From Thiocapsa rosea (GTDB taxonomy: Bacteria; Pseudomonadota; Gammaproteobacteria; Chromatiales; Chromatiaceae): a stretch of DNA of 64,000 nucleotides. The DNA lies in assembly GCF_003634315.1 (NCBI RefSeq), contig NZ_RBXL01000001.1, positions 1,968,501-2,032,500 on the forward strand, read 5' to 3'. This document shows, piece after piece, positions 6,518 through 14,667 of the stretch. The position numbers were made by a program, and so were the translations under genes. Each line of letters opens with the position of its first letter. Position 1 is the stretch's first letter. The notes beneath the pieces were generated by a model. The model saw only the letters and a list, made by a program, of their open reading frames with translations. It did not search any database and had not been told where the DNA came from.

Positions 6518-8951
6518 TCCGCGCGCCTCCGTCGCGCTTGACGCCGAGACGCCTCGCGCGACGCCGAACCTGCAGACGCTCGCCGAGGTGATGCGGCGGG
6601 TGCGTCCGAGGTTTCATCGCGGCCTGGTCGACTGGTATCGAGACGCGACGGATCCGCGCGGATTGATGCGCCTCGAGGTGCTGTTTCGAAAGCTGAATGC
6701 CGGCCTGGGTACGGGCGTTCTGGCCGACCTCTTCGGTCTGGCCGAGATCTTCGCGGCGGCGCTGCGTGACGGGCGATTGGCCTGCGATGCGGGTATGCGC
6801 TCTTTGATGGGGCAGCTCGATCGGGTCTTGAAGCCACTTGCGCAGCAACCGCCTGTGTGGCCGGAGGTCGAGGCCCGAGCGCTGATCGACCGGCTGTTGG
6901 ATGTCCTGGGGGGCTTGGAGCCGGGAGACCGCCGGGTGGTCGAGCTGGCTGCCGTCTACCGCTCCTCCGAAGCGATCCGGCTTGCGCAACGCCCGCGTCG
7001 CGATCGACCTGCGCCATCCCCGGAGGATGACGCCGAGCGCATCGGCGGGAGACTTGCCGAATTCGTCGCCCTCGAGGAGCTGCTCGAGCTGATCGACCGT
7101 GGCGCTTTCGTCGATCCGGCGGCGCTCGATGCCGCCTACGCGGCACTCCACGAGGTCGTCGGTGTTCTGGATCCGACCGATGCCTGTCGGCTTGCGCCGC
7201 GTCTGGCCGCGATCGCCGACCAGGTGAAGGCGCTCGTGTCCGCGGAGGCGACCGAGCAGTCGATTCGCCTGGAGGTCCTGGCCGCCGACCTGCTCGCCTT
7301 GGAGTCGATCCTGCAAGCGTGGGTGGATGAAGGTGTCGTCGCCGCAGCGCCTTCGCTCGGTCCCGGGATGGATCCGGCGGAGTTGACATGCGCCACCTTG
7401 GGCGAGCTGGAGCGCGAGCTTCTCGGGCTGACCGAGCTGCTGTTCGGCCCGGACATCGAGGACCTGTCGATGCGCTCGGATGCGGTCGGGGCAATGCTCG
7501 CCCGCATCGCAGGCGTTCTGCGCCTGCTCGGGCTGGCCGAGGCTGCGGATCTCGCGGCAGCCTGCGAGGACCGGGTGCGTCGACACGACAGGGTCCGCGA
7601 TGCGCGCTCGGTCGATGTCGGTCGCGAGACGCTGGCTGAGGCGCTGGCCGAGGCGCTGGCCTGCTTGGGACGAGAGATCGGCGCCGGCTTGGCTGCAGAT
7701 CGTGCGGTGTCGGTCCCGACGGGGTGTGCCGAGCAGGCGCTGATCGCGTTCACGCGGGTGAACGAGCAGATGTCGGCGCCGCCCATGCCGCCCGATCCGC
7801 CGAAAGGCATGTCCGCGGACGTGCCGAGTCCCACGCTTGCCCCGACCCCCGCGCAGGAGCGGATTGCACCGGAGCTCATGGAGATCTTTCTCGAGGAGAT
7901 CGACGAAGAGATTGCCTCCGCTCGGGAACGGCTGGCTCGATGGTCGCTCGACCGTCGGGACACCTCGGCCGTGACCGGACTCAAACGCAATTTCTCCGTC
8001 ATCAAGAACAGCGGTTTGCTCGTCGGTGTTCGGTGGGTTGCGGAGGTCGCCGACGCGGTCGAAGGGCTCCTGGTCCGGGTGACGGCACAGCCGACGCGCG
8101 ATCCTGCGGCAACAAGCTTTGTCGCCGAGGTGCTGGATCAGCTTCCCGCGCTGGTGCACGGTGAGGCCGAGGATCGCGCCAACGTCGTCAAGGCCCTGGT
8201 GGCACGTGCCGGGCAGATCGCCGGGGCGGTGACGGACATGCACCTCGCGGTCGACGGCGTGTCGGCATTGGTTCCCTTGGACGGTTTCACGGCGGCGGGC
8301 GATGCCCCGCAGATCCCCATCGAGGATCTGCTCGACACCTTCGAGGCCGCTCCGCACGCGCCGGGCGAATGGGTGCTGCCCGATGTCGACGACTCACACG
8401 CCACAGATTCAGGCGATTTGCTCGCGCTCTCGGAGGAGTCCCTCGGCGATGAGCTTGACCAGGCGTTCTCCGCGCTCCTCGACCCGTCGGCGGAGCCTTC
8501 GGAGGGTCCAGTGGCCGATCCTGCGCGCACCCCGTCGACACCGTCGACACCCGAGGCGGCTCCGATCCCGGCGGCGGTATCTTTGCTGGAGCAGATCGTC
8601 GAGATCGCGCGCTGTGGCGCCGAGTTGGACATCACCCATGCACAACTGGTCTCCGGCTTGGACGCACTCGATCTTGGGTTGGCGCGTCTACGCGATCTTG
8701 TCGATCGTCTCGCGAGCGATCCACACCCCGGCAAAGGGCCGAGCCGAGAAGGCGTGGACGACATGGACGGGGCATTGGGGCAGCGCGCGTTTTGCGGTCG
8801 CGTGGGCGAGATCCTCGATGATCTGGAGAGCGTCAGGCGCGGATTGATCGCCGATCGACAGGCGTCGGCCGAGCCGCGGGCGCGACAAGCCAAACTCCTC
8901 GAGGGCGTCTTGGACGCCATGGTCAAGCTGAATCTGGAATCGCCGGATTAA
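6510..8951 (+). CDS. FimL/ChpA-N-terminal-like protein with degenerate Hpt site
   Basis: The 813-residue Ala/Leu/Asp-rich helical protein starts at ATG 6510, overlapping the receiver gene by 8 bases. Residues about 20-430 resemble the non-catalytic N-terminal part of ChpA/PilL and FimL. Residues about 450-600 form an Hpt-like helical bundle (FLEEIDEEIASARERLARW, then RNFSVIKNSGLLVG). In active Hpt domains this last motif reads (R)xFHTLKGSxxMVG; here the phosphorylatable His is Ser496. No HATPase, P5 or CheW-like domain follows. FimL, which also lacks the phosphorylation sites, is a non-enzymatic scaffold in twitching and cAMP signalling, and a similar role is inferred. The TAA stop is formed by a family-A repeat. 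Confidence 0.7.
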   Translation: MSDPRASVALDAETPRATPNLQTLAEVMRRVRPRFHRGLVDWYRDATDPRGLMRLEVLFRKLNAGLGTGVLADLFGLAEIFAAALRDGRLACDAGMRSLMGQLDRVLKPLAQQPPVWPEVEARALIDRLLDVLGGLEPGDRRVVELAAVYRSSEAIRLAQRPRRDRPAPSPEDDAERIGGRLAEFVALEELLELIDRGAFVDPAALDAAYAALHEVVGVLDPTDACRLAPRLAAIADQVKALVSAEATEQSIRLEVLAADLLALESILQAWVDEGVVAAAPSLGPGMDPAELTCATLGELERELLGLTELLFGPDIEDLSMRSDAVGAMLARIAGVLRLLGLAEAADLAAACEDRVRRHDRVRDARSVDVGRETLAEALAEALACLGREIGAGLAADRAVSVPTGCAEQALIAFTRVNEQMSAPPMPPDPPKGMSADVPSPTLAPTPAQERIAPELMEIFLEEIDEEIASARERLARWSLDRRDTSAVTGLKRNFSVIKNSGLLVGVRWVAEVADAVEGLLVRVTAQPTRDPAATSFVAEVLDQLPALVHGEAEDRANVVKALVARAGQIAGAVTDMHLAVDGVSALVPLDGFTAAGDAPQIPIEDLLDTFEAAPHAPGEWVLPDVDDSHATDSGDLLALSEESLGDELDQAFSALLDPSAEPSEGPVADPARTPSTPSTPEAAPIPAAVSLLEQIVEIARCGAELDITHAQLVSGLDALDLGLARLRDLVDRLASDPHPGKGPSREGVDDMDGALGQRAFCGRVGEILDDLESVRRGLIADRQASAEPRARQAKLLEGVLDAMVKLNLESPD

Positions 8952-9034
8952 ACCGCGCCCGGGGCGATATGCGATGTTTCTAGATGAGATCGGCCGCGGC
9001 AGACGTAACGACCGCTGGAGCTGGCGCGGTTTAA
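8948..9034. repeat. Palindromic-ended repeat, family A (copy A3)
   Basis: TTAAACCGCGCCCGGGGCGATATGCGATG ... GGAGCTGGCGCGGTTTAA in 87 bp, same length as the copy at 2057-2143. Its first TTAA supplies the TAA stop (8949-8951) of the preceding gene. Confidence 0.8.
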
Positions 9035-9308
9035 GTGATTTTCGGAAAAGGAAGTACCGGCCGAGCCGGAACCATGAAAAGTGGTCGAAGGCTCTACTCG
9101 TTGTCGTTGTCATAATCGGCAACTCGCTCCCACGCTCCGCGTGGGAGTGTAGACCCGACGCTCTGCGTCGCGCGGCGGCGCGGTCGTGCGGCGTCGCGAA
9201 TCGCAGCGTCGGAGGTGTGCGTCGGCATGGTGGTAGGGACGCGGTTTAAGTCACGCGTTGGAAGTACGTTGGGCACCGAATCAAATCGCCTAAAAAGTCG
9301 CGCCCGCC
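9035..9308. other. Intergenic region with palindromes and a family-B end remnant
   Basis: No gene is seen. The segment holds CTCCCACGCTCCGCGTGGGAG (9126-9146), a perfect hairpin with the repetitive context GACGCTCTGCGTC, and ends with GGGACGCGGTTTAAG at 9236-9250, matching the right end of an inverted family-B repeat whose left part is missing. Confidence 0.55.
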
Positions 9309-10040
9309 CTAGGCGCCCAGATCCCCCCAGAGCGCTTGGATGACGGCGATGGCGGCGAGCGGGGCCGTTTCGGTCCGCAGGATCCGAGGCCCCAGTCGCA
9401 CCCCCTCGAAACCGCGGTCGCGCACACTCGCACGTTCGCGCGGGCTGAGCCCGCCTTCCGGGCCGATCAGCAGGGTGACCGTCGCTCCCGGCGCAGGCAA
9501 GGCGGTCAAGGGCCTAGCCGCCTCGGGGTCGAGCAGCAGTCCGCCGCCCGCGTGGTTGCACAACCAATCCGAATAGGATGCCGCAGGGGCGAGATCCGGC
9601 AGCCGTCGGCGCCCCGACTGCTCGCAGGCGCCAATGAGGATACCGCGCCAATGATCCATGCGACGTTCGAGTCTCGGCCCGCTCAGGTGGACCTGGCTGC
9701 GCTCGGTAAACAGCGGCGTGACGCGGCCCACACCGAGCTCGACGGACTTCTGCAGCGCGTAGTCCATCCGCTCGCCTTTTGAGACGCCGAGCGCGAGGTG
9801 GATGTCCAACGGTGCCATCGGCTCCGGCGCGCCGGGAGTGCCGACCCGGACACTCGACCCGCCGCGGCCGGTTCGGATCAGATGCGCCGGATAGTCGGAT
9901 CCGTCGCCGTTGAACAACACTAAGGGTGCGTCGGGCGGCAGGCGCAGGACTTGGACGAGGTGACGGGATTGCTCCGACGGCAGCTCCAGGCTCGCGCCGG
10001 GCTCCAAGGGCAGGTCGACATAAACGCGCGGGATTCGCAT
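9309..10040 (-). CDS. rsmE: 16S rRNA (uracil(1498)-N(3))-methyltransferase RsmE
   Basis: A 243-residue SPOUT-class methyltransferase. ATG at 10040 gives the standard N-terminus MRIPRVYVD; the frame continues upstream but overlaps the preceding gene. Characteristic motifs are LALGVSKGERMDYALQKSVELGV in the middle (read in two parts: VSKGERMDYALQK and SVELGVGRVTPL), ERSQVHL, CEQSGRRRLP, and the trefoil-knot SAM site LLIGPEGGLSPRE followed by RLGPRILRTETAP. RsmE methylates U1498 in the 16S rRNA of the 30S subunit. The DUF423 gene ends 10 bases upstream, so the two are probably cotranscribed. Confidence 0.95.
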   Translation of the reverse strand: MRIPRVYVDLPLEPGASLELPSEQSRHLVQVLRLPPDAPLVLFNGDGSDYPAHLIRTGRGGSSVRVGTPGAPEPMAPLDIHLALGVSKGERMDYALQKSVELGVGRVTPLFTERSQVHLSGPRLERRMDHWRGILIGACEQSGRRRLPDLAPAASYSDWLCNHAGGGLLLDPEAARPLTALPAPGATVTLLIGPEGGLSPRERASVRDRGFEGVRLGPRILRTETAPLAAIAVIQALWGDLGA

Positions 10041-10050
10041 CGGCGAGACG

Positions 10051-10467
10051 TCAATCCGCTCCGGACCCGGAGTCCGCGCGACTGCGTCCCCGGACACGCC
10101 AGGCGCCGGCGACGAGCAGCGCCCAACCTGCAAGGAGGAGCACGCCGCCGATCGGGGTGATCATCCCGATCGCACGCTGATCCGTCAGCACGAGCGCAAA
10201 AAGACTGCCGCTGAAGAGCAGGATGCCGACCAGGAAGGCCGCGGCGGCCCGGTGGACGAGCCCATCATCGGGCCGCTGCAGCAGCCACAGCCCACAGGCC
10301 AGGATCGCAAGCGCGTGAAGGCCCAAATAGTCTGTTGCGGTGGCCCAGTTCGCAAGTCGCTCCGGGCTCACGAGGTCACGCAGACCGTGTGCCCCGAAGG
10401 CCCCCAAGGCGACCGTGACGAACCCGCAGGCCGCGCCGGTCGTCAACCAAACGGGTGGTCGATTCAT
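10051..10467 (-). CDS. DUF423 family inner-membrane protein
   Basis: A 138-residue protein with about four membrane segments. ATG at 10467 (MNRPPVWLTTGAACGFV) is chosen since it places the first membrane helix at the N-terminus; an in-frame ATG at 10512 would add 15 polar residues. The motif ALGAFGAHGLRD followed by WATATDYLGLHALAIL is diagnostic of the DUF423/YgdD family, whose function is unknown. The C-terminus is a short Arg-rich cytoplasmic tail. It lies directly upstream of rsmE, 10 bases apart, in the same orientation. Confidence 0.9.
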   Translation of the reverse strand: MNRPPVWLTTGAACGFVTVALGAFGAHGLRDLVSPERLANWATATDYLGLHALAILACGLWLLQRPDDGLVHRAAAAFLVGILLFSGSLFALVLTDQRAIGMITPIGGVLLLAGWALLVAGAWRVRGRSRADSGSGAD

Positions 10468-10734
10468 CTGCTGTGCTCTGTCGATGCTTCTTGCTGCCGA
10501 TTCAGGGGTCATCAGAACGGCCCGATAAGACAAATTTATGAAAGCAGGCCAAAATTCTGTTTTGACCGCGAGGGGGGCAGTCTCTACCCTCATCTCAGCG
10601 CATCGAGCAGCCGAGACGACGCCAAAGGATACTACCCGATCGTGGGGGCGAAGGGCGCGGAACGGTCGACGGAATCCCGAATGTCGGCCCAGGAAACCGC
10701 CCCCGGAGCGAAATGCTGACCTTCGAGATGCTGG

Positions 10735-10917
10735 ATGGACAACACGTTTGTAGACGAGGAGAACTGGACATGTGTCGTCGACTCGGTCTATGACAAAAAG
10801 ACCACGGCCAAGACCTGGGCCTGCTTCACGCGGCCCACGTCGTGGGAGTTGACGAGAGCAAAGTGTTCAAACAACGAAGCCAACCGGGCCTTGTGCCCCG
10901 AGTCGGCTCGCCATTGA
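10735..10917 (+). CDS. Possible small Cys/Trp-containing protein
   Basis: A 60-residue frame from ATG 10735 whose stop lies three bases before a strong terminator, which is the main reason to consider it real. The product contains four Cys (ENWTCVV, TWACF, RAKCS, RALC) and several Trp. No family is recognised and no good ribosome binding site is visible (only GAGATGCTGG upstream). It might instead be the end of a decayed gene. Just upstream (10694-10727) is a partial match to a family-B repeat end. Confidence 0.3.
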   Translation: MDNTFVDEENWTCVVDSVYDKKTTAKTWACFTRPTSWELTRAKCSNNEANRALCPESARH

Positions 10918-10919
10918 CA

Positions 10920-10946
10920 GGACGCCGCAAGGCGTCCGGTTTTTTT
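10920..10946 (+). terminator. Rho-independent terminator
   Basis: GGACGCC (10920-10926), tetraloop GCAA, GGCGTCC (10931-10937), then GG and seven T residues. It is a strong, compact terminator in plus orientation. Confidence 0.85.
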
Positions 10947-11035
10947 GTGTGCGCCTTAGCCAGTCCCGAATCAGGGTTGGACTTTAGTCCGACGCGGACC
11001 TTGTTCGCGTTCGCGCGTGGTGGCACATTACACCC

Positions 11036-11440
11036 ATGAGTTCCAGCGTCGCCCTTTACGAAGCCTTGACCACCGCACCGGATGATCGCACACGTGCGCG
11101 TGTGATCGCCGAGGCTTTCGAGCGTCTGGAAGAGCGCTATCCGCACTTGCGGGATCTCGCCACCCAAGGCCATGTGCGTGAGTCGGAGCTGCGTCTGCAG
11201 AGGGAGATCGAGCAGGTCCGTGCCGAACTGAAGGCCGACATCGAGCAGATCCGTGCCGAGCTGCATCAGTCGGAGCTTCGTCTGCAAAAGGAAATCGAGC
11301 AGGTTCGATCCGATCTAAAGCTCGATATCGAGCGTTTGCGCACCGAGCTGGCACGCACCAAGGTCGATCTCCTCAAATGGATCGTCCCCTTGATGCTCGG
11401 CCAGGTGGCCTTGATCGCGGCCCTCGTGAAACTGCTTTAG
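11036..11440 (+). CDS. Tail-anchored coiled-coil protein (DUF1640-like)
   Basis: A 134-residue protein from ATG 11036. An N-terminal helical part (1-45, with DDRTRARVIAEAFERLEERYP) leads into a long coiled coil (50-115) made of repeated LRLQKEIEQVR / LKADIEQIRAEL units, and the protein ends in a hydrophobic segment (LLKWIVPLMLGQVALIAALVKLL region). The layout matches DUF1640-type proteins with a C-terminal membrane anchor; their role is not defined. The protein resembles the one at 11-298 in architecture but not closely in sequence. Confidence 0.75.
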   Translation: MSSSVALYEALTTAPDDRTRARVIAEAFERLEERYPHLRDLATQGHVRESELRLQREIEQVRAELKADIEQIRAELHQSELRLQKEIEQVRSDLKLDIERLRTELARTKVDLLKWIVPLMLGQVALIAALVKLL

Positions 11441-11635
11441 GCGGGAGGCGGCGTCACGCGGCACGCCCCCGTGCCTGCTCGGAATCGGACGCCCCGGGGC
11501 GCAGCGTTGGACGCATCCGAACCCATTGAGCGGGATTGCAGGTCCGCATCCCGAGACATCGTCATCCATTGTTTTGTGTCGGTGCCCTTCATCGAAATGC
11601 CGGTGTCCACCGCCGACGCCGTCGACTGAGCCCCC

Positions 11636-12244
11636 ATGAACGACATCGAACAGCGCTCACATCAGGACCTTTCCGCCATGCTCGCCGACCGGCTCGGCGC
11701 CACCGCAGCCCTCGTCGAGGCCGTCCGGGGCGACGCCGAACTGCTGTCCGCCACGGTCGATGCTGCAGTGCGCACCGCCGAGTCCATCCGCAACGGCGGC
11801 ACGCTCTTCATCTGCGGCAACGGCGGCAGCGCCGGCGAGGCCACCCACCTCAGCGGCGAGCTGATCGGCCCCTTCCTCAACAAGACACGCCGCCCCATCC
11901 CGGCCGTTGCGCTGGGCTTCGACACCAGCGCCTTGACCGCCGTCGCCAACGATTTCTCCTTCGCCGAGATCTTCTCGCGCCCGCTCGCAGCGCTGGCCCG
12001 GCCAGGCGACGTGCTCTGGGCGCTCTCCACCAGCGGTCGGTCGCCCAATATCGTCCGGGTCCTCGAAGCCGCCGCCGAGTGTCGGGTCGTCAGCGTGCTC
12101 CTGACCGGTGCGCGACATGCCGATCTCGTCGCGCCGGCGGATCTCCTGCTCTCGGTTCCGTCGCGCGAGACGCCGAGGATCCAGGAGCTTCATTTGATTC
12201 TCGGGCATTTTTTGTGCGAGGCTGTCGAGGCGCTGGCCGACTGA
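11636..12244 (+). CDS. gmhA: SIS-domain phosphosugar isomerase (phosphoheptose isomerase-like)
   Basis: A 202-residue protein with an N-terminal helix pair and one SIS domain. The motifs are those of GmhA: LFICGNGGSAGEATHLSGEL, STSGRSPNIVRV, and the C-terminal metal/active-site segment RIQELHLILGHFLCEAVE. GmhA converts sedoheptulose 7-phosphate to D-glycero-heptose 7-phosphate, the first step towards ADP-heptose for the LPS core or GDP-heptose for capsules and glycoproteins. Paralogues such as DiaA share the fold, but the conserved QE and H residues favour GmhA. No other heptose genes are nearby. ATG 11636 is the likely start. Confidence 0.82.
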   Translation: MNDIEQRSHQDLSAMLADRLGATAALVEAVRGDAELLSATVDAAVRTAESIRNGGTLFICGNGGSAGEATHLSGELIGPFLNKTRRPIPAVALGFDTSALTAVANDFSFAEIFSRPLAALARPGDVLWALSTSGRSPNIVRVLEAAAECRVVSVLLTGARHADLVAPADLLLSVPSRETPRIQELHLILGHFLCEAVEALAD

Positions 12245-12317
12245 TTCGAAGCGAGCGGCCGCGTATTGCAGCCCCTTGCGTGCCAAGGAACGATGCAAAA
12301 ACAATAGAGACTCTGCG

Positions 12318-12827
12318 ATGGTTCGCTTTTTTGTCGTCTTCGTGCTGATCGTTGCGGTGCTCTTTACCGCCGAGCTCCTCCCGGTGGTCCAGACCTTCGT
12401 GGTGCTTCCGTTTACATCCGGGATTGCCGCCGTGAGCGCCTGGCTGATGCAGCTGTTCGACGACAACGTGCGTGCCCACGGCAAGGTCATCTGGGACCAG
12501 GCGTCGGGTTTCGCCGTCTCGATCGAGGCCGGCTGCAACGGTGTCGAAGCAGGCATTATCTTGGTTGCGGCCATGCTGGCCTATCCTGCGACTTGGGGCC
12601 AAAGGCTGGTCGGTATCGGCGTCGGTTTACTGACGGTCCAGGCGTTGAATTTGGTTCGCATCATCAGTCTTTTCTACATCGGCCAGTGGAGCAAGGTGTT
12701 GTTCGAGTGGGCGCACCTCTACATCTGGCAGGCATTGATCATGCTTGATGTCTTGCTGGTCTTCCTCTTTTGGCTCAGATGGCTGTCGGTCCGGTCATCT
12801 CGTGCGTCTGTCCATGCCCCGGCTTGA
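12318..12827 (+). CDS. xrtH: Exosortase H (XrtH)
   Basis: A 169-residue multi-pass membrane protein. The exosortase catalytic residues are present in order: Cys73 in SIEAGCNGVEA, Arg114 in NLVRIISLFY and His133 in EWAHLYIWQ. The small size and the paired downstream gene fit the XrtH type, which processes IPTL-CTERM proteins; such a substrate is encoded at 727-1965. ATG 12318 is used; the frame extends upstream to a TTG at 12276 without support. Exosortases act as transpeptidase-like enzymes in the inner membrane that cleave the C-terminal sorting helix during export to the cell surface. The next gene starts three bases after the stop. Confidence 0.9.
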   Translation: MVRFFVVFVLIVAVLFTAELLPVVQTFVVLPFTSGIAAVSAWLMQLFDDNVRAHGKVIWDQASGFAVSIEAGCNGVEAGIILVAAMLAYPATWGQRLVGIGVGLLTVQALNLVRIISLFYIGQWSKVLFEWAHLYIWQALIMLDVLLVFLFWLRWLSVRSSRASVHAPA

Positions 12828-12830
12828 GCC

Positions 12831-13487
12831 ATGATGCGCATGACGCCGATCGGCCGGTTCTCGTTGAGCCTCTTTCTATGGCTCCCCGTCTGCTTCGGCG
12901 CCTGGTATTTTTCATCCATCATCCTGGTCATGCCCATCGCCTGGATGCTCGATGGCGTCATGACCCTCATGCTTCCGTCCGTGATCTCCGGCGTGGGCGC
13001 AGCCGGCAACCATCTCGTGGTCGAGACCCTGATTGCGACGCAACAGGCCGGTGCCTCCCCCGGCGAGGTCGGCGAGATCCTGTTCAAGACCAACCCGCTC
13101 AAGTACGGCTATTCCCTGCCGCTCTACACGGCCTTGGTGTTGGCCGCACCCGAGACCGAGCGCGACAAAATCCTCGCCTGGCTGGTCGGCGCCCTTGTCC
13201 TGATCCTGGTGCAGGTGTTCGGGATCGGGGCGGAAATCCTCAAGGTGATCGCCTTCGGCTTGGGGGCAGAGGGCCGCGCGTATCTGGCCCTCGATGGATT
13301 CGGCGAGAACGCCCTCGCGTTGGCCTACCAGCTCGGCTACCTGATCCTTCCCCCCGTGGCGCCCATCATGCTCTGGATGTTCCAGTTTCGGAGCATCTTG
13401 GGACCATTGACGGGCGGGGCGTTCAATCCCCCGGAACAGGCTGAGGGGGAGACGGGTACCCCGCCGGATGCCTCTCGCAGGGGCTAG
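12831..13487 (+). CDS. Exosortase H-associated membrane protein
   Basis: A 218-residue protein with several membrane segments (about 10-45, 100-125, 130-150, 165-190). It starts three bases after xrtH and has the features of the membrane protein usually paired with XrtH: an N-terminal FSLSLFLWLPVCFGAWY-type segment and a long extracytoplasmic loop. Its biochemical role is not known; genetic linkage implies a partner or helper for IPTL-CTERM processing. The TAG stop overlaps the stop of the convergent glycosyltransferase gene through a shared CTAG (13484-13487). Confidence 0.82.
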   Translation: MMRMTPIGRFSLSLFLWLPVCFGAWYFSSIILVMPIAWMLDGVMTLMLPSVISGVGAAGNHLVVETLIATQQAGASPGEVGEILFKTNPLKYGYSLPLYTALVLAAPETERDKILAWLVGALVLILVQVFGIGAEILKVIAFGLGAEGRAYLALDGFGENALALAYQLGYLILPPVAPIMLWMFQFRSILGPLTGGAFNPPEQAEGETGTPPDASRRG

Positions 13488-14662
13488 CGGCCCCCGATCT
13501 CCGCCGGGCTCGCTGCCTCGAGCTCAGGCAACCGATAGAGCTCCGCGATCGCTCGAGCAGTCGACGCAATACCGAACCGTATCCGCAGCGCGGCGGCACC
13601 CGCGTCGCCGAGTTGCCGGCGCCTTCCCGGGTCCAGCTGCAACGCCCTCAACGCAGCCGCCAACCGTTCCGCATCCCCCGGGGCCGTGGTCAGCCCGTGC
13701 CCTGCCTCGCGCACCACCCATCCGACACCCGATCCGGGGATGTCGCTCGCCACAACCGGCTTGGCGAAACGCATCGCTTCCAGCAGCACCAGCCCGAACG
13801 CCTCCGCGCGTTCCAGGGACGGCAGACAGAGGACATCGCAGGTCGCGAGCAGTCCATGCATCTCCGCGTCCGAGCGAAAACCCATCAGCTCTACCCGTGC
13901 GCCGAGCCCGAGCTCCTGAAGACGGGCCGACAGCCGAGGTTCTTGATCGCCCGCGCCCACGATCAGGATCCGACAGCCAGGAAGCGCCGCAGCGGCCTCG
14001 ATCAACCGGTCGAAGCCCTTGTATCGAGCCAGCCGCCCGACCGCAAGCACACGAAACACCCCCTTGCCCCAACGCCTGTCGGCGTCCTCGCGCATGGCGG
14101 GGTCCGGGTCCGCCAAGCGACCGGCATCCAGGCCCAGAGGGATCACGCGACAACGCGCCTGCCAAGGCGCGAGCGCTCGGCTCGCCTCCAAATAGGGCGG
14201 CGAGGTCGCAATGATCAAGTGGCTCCGGGCCAAGAGCGCCTGCTCGAAGGGTCGATAGAGCCGGTAGGCGCGGTCGAGTCTCGGATCCCCTCCGCGCGTC
14301 ACCACATCGGCGTGCCAATGCACAACCCAGGGCAGCGCGCGCGCGGAGGGTACCGACATGGCCCAGAACGCCGAGGTATTGGGCAGATGCAGATGCAGCA
14401 GATCGGGCCGAAAGTCCCGGATTGCCCGGTGCAGCCGGAACGGAAACGACGGACTCACGGGCGCGTAGAGCACCCGCCCATAGCTGCGCGCGCGATAGAT
14501 GCGGGAGGCGTCCGGGGAGTGCCCCCCGGCGCGGCCCTCGTCATGAACCAGCACCGCCGAGCAAACCCCTTGCGCCTCGAGGGCCGGCAACAGATCCGCG
14601 ATGAAGTTCTCCATGCCGCCCGCGAACGGGGGGTGGAACTTGCCGACATGTAAAACACGCAT
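13484..14662 (-). CDS. Glycosyltransferase, GT4 family
   Basis: The 392-residue GT-B enzyme starts at ATG 14662 (MRVLHVGKFHPPFAGGMENF), the typical first strand and Gly-rich loop of GT4 enzymes. The C-terminal donor-binding half shows VLAVGRLARYKGFDRLIEAA, ILIVGAGDQEPRL and the E-x7-E signature region LPSLERAEAFGLVLLEAMRFAKPVVA. It probably adds a sugar from a nucleotide-activated donor to a lipid-linked or surface glycan; the specificity cannot be read. It is the third gene of a minus-strand cluster with the DUF2304 protein and a DPM-like GT2 upstream. The long upstream extension of the frame is a shadow over the DUF2304 gene. Confidence 0.9.
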   Translation of the reverse strand: MRVLHVGKFHPPFAGGMENFIADLLPALEAQGVCSAVLVHDEGRAGGHSPDASRIYRARSYGRVLYAPVSPSFPFRLHRAIRDFRPDLLHLHLPNTSAFWAMSVPSARALPWVVHWHADVVTRGGDPRLDRAYRLYRPFEQALLARSHLIIATSPPYLEASRALAPWQARCRVIPLGLDAGRLADPDPAMREDADRRWGKGVFRVLAVGRLARYKGFDRLIEAAAALPGCRILIVGAGDQEPRLSARLQELGLGARVELMGFRSDAEMHGLLATCDVLCLPSLERAEAFGLVLLEAMRFAKPVVASDIPGSGVGWVVREAGHGLTTAPGDAERLAAALRALQLDPGRRRQLGDAGAAALRIRFGIASTARAIAELYRLPELEAASPAEIGGR

Positions 14663-14667
14663 CGCGG

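Noticed and set aside
6409-8357. Two long minus-strand frames opposite the FimL-like gene
   Set aside because: Arg-rich, low-complexity products with no motif, and the plus strand has coupled starts and helical family-like sequence.
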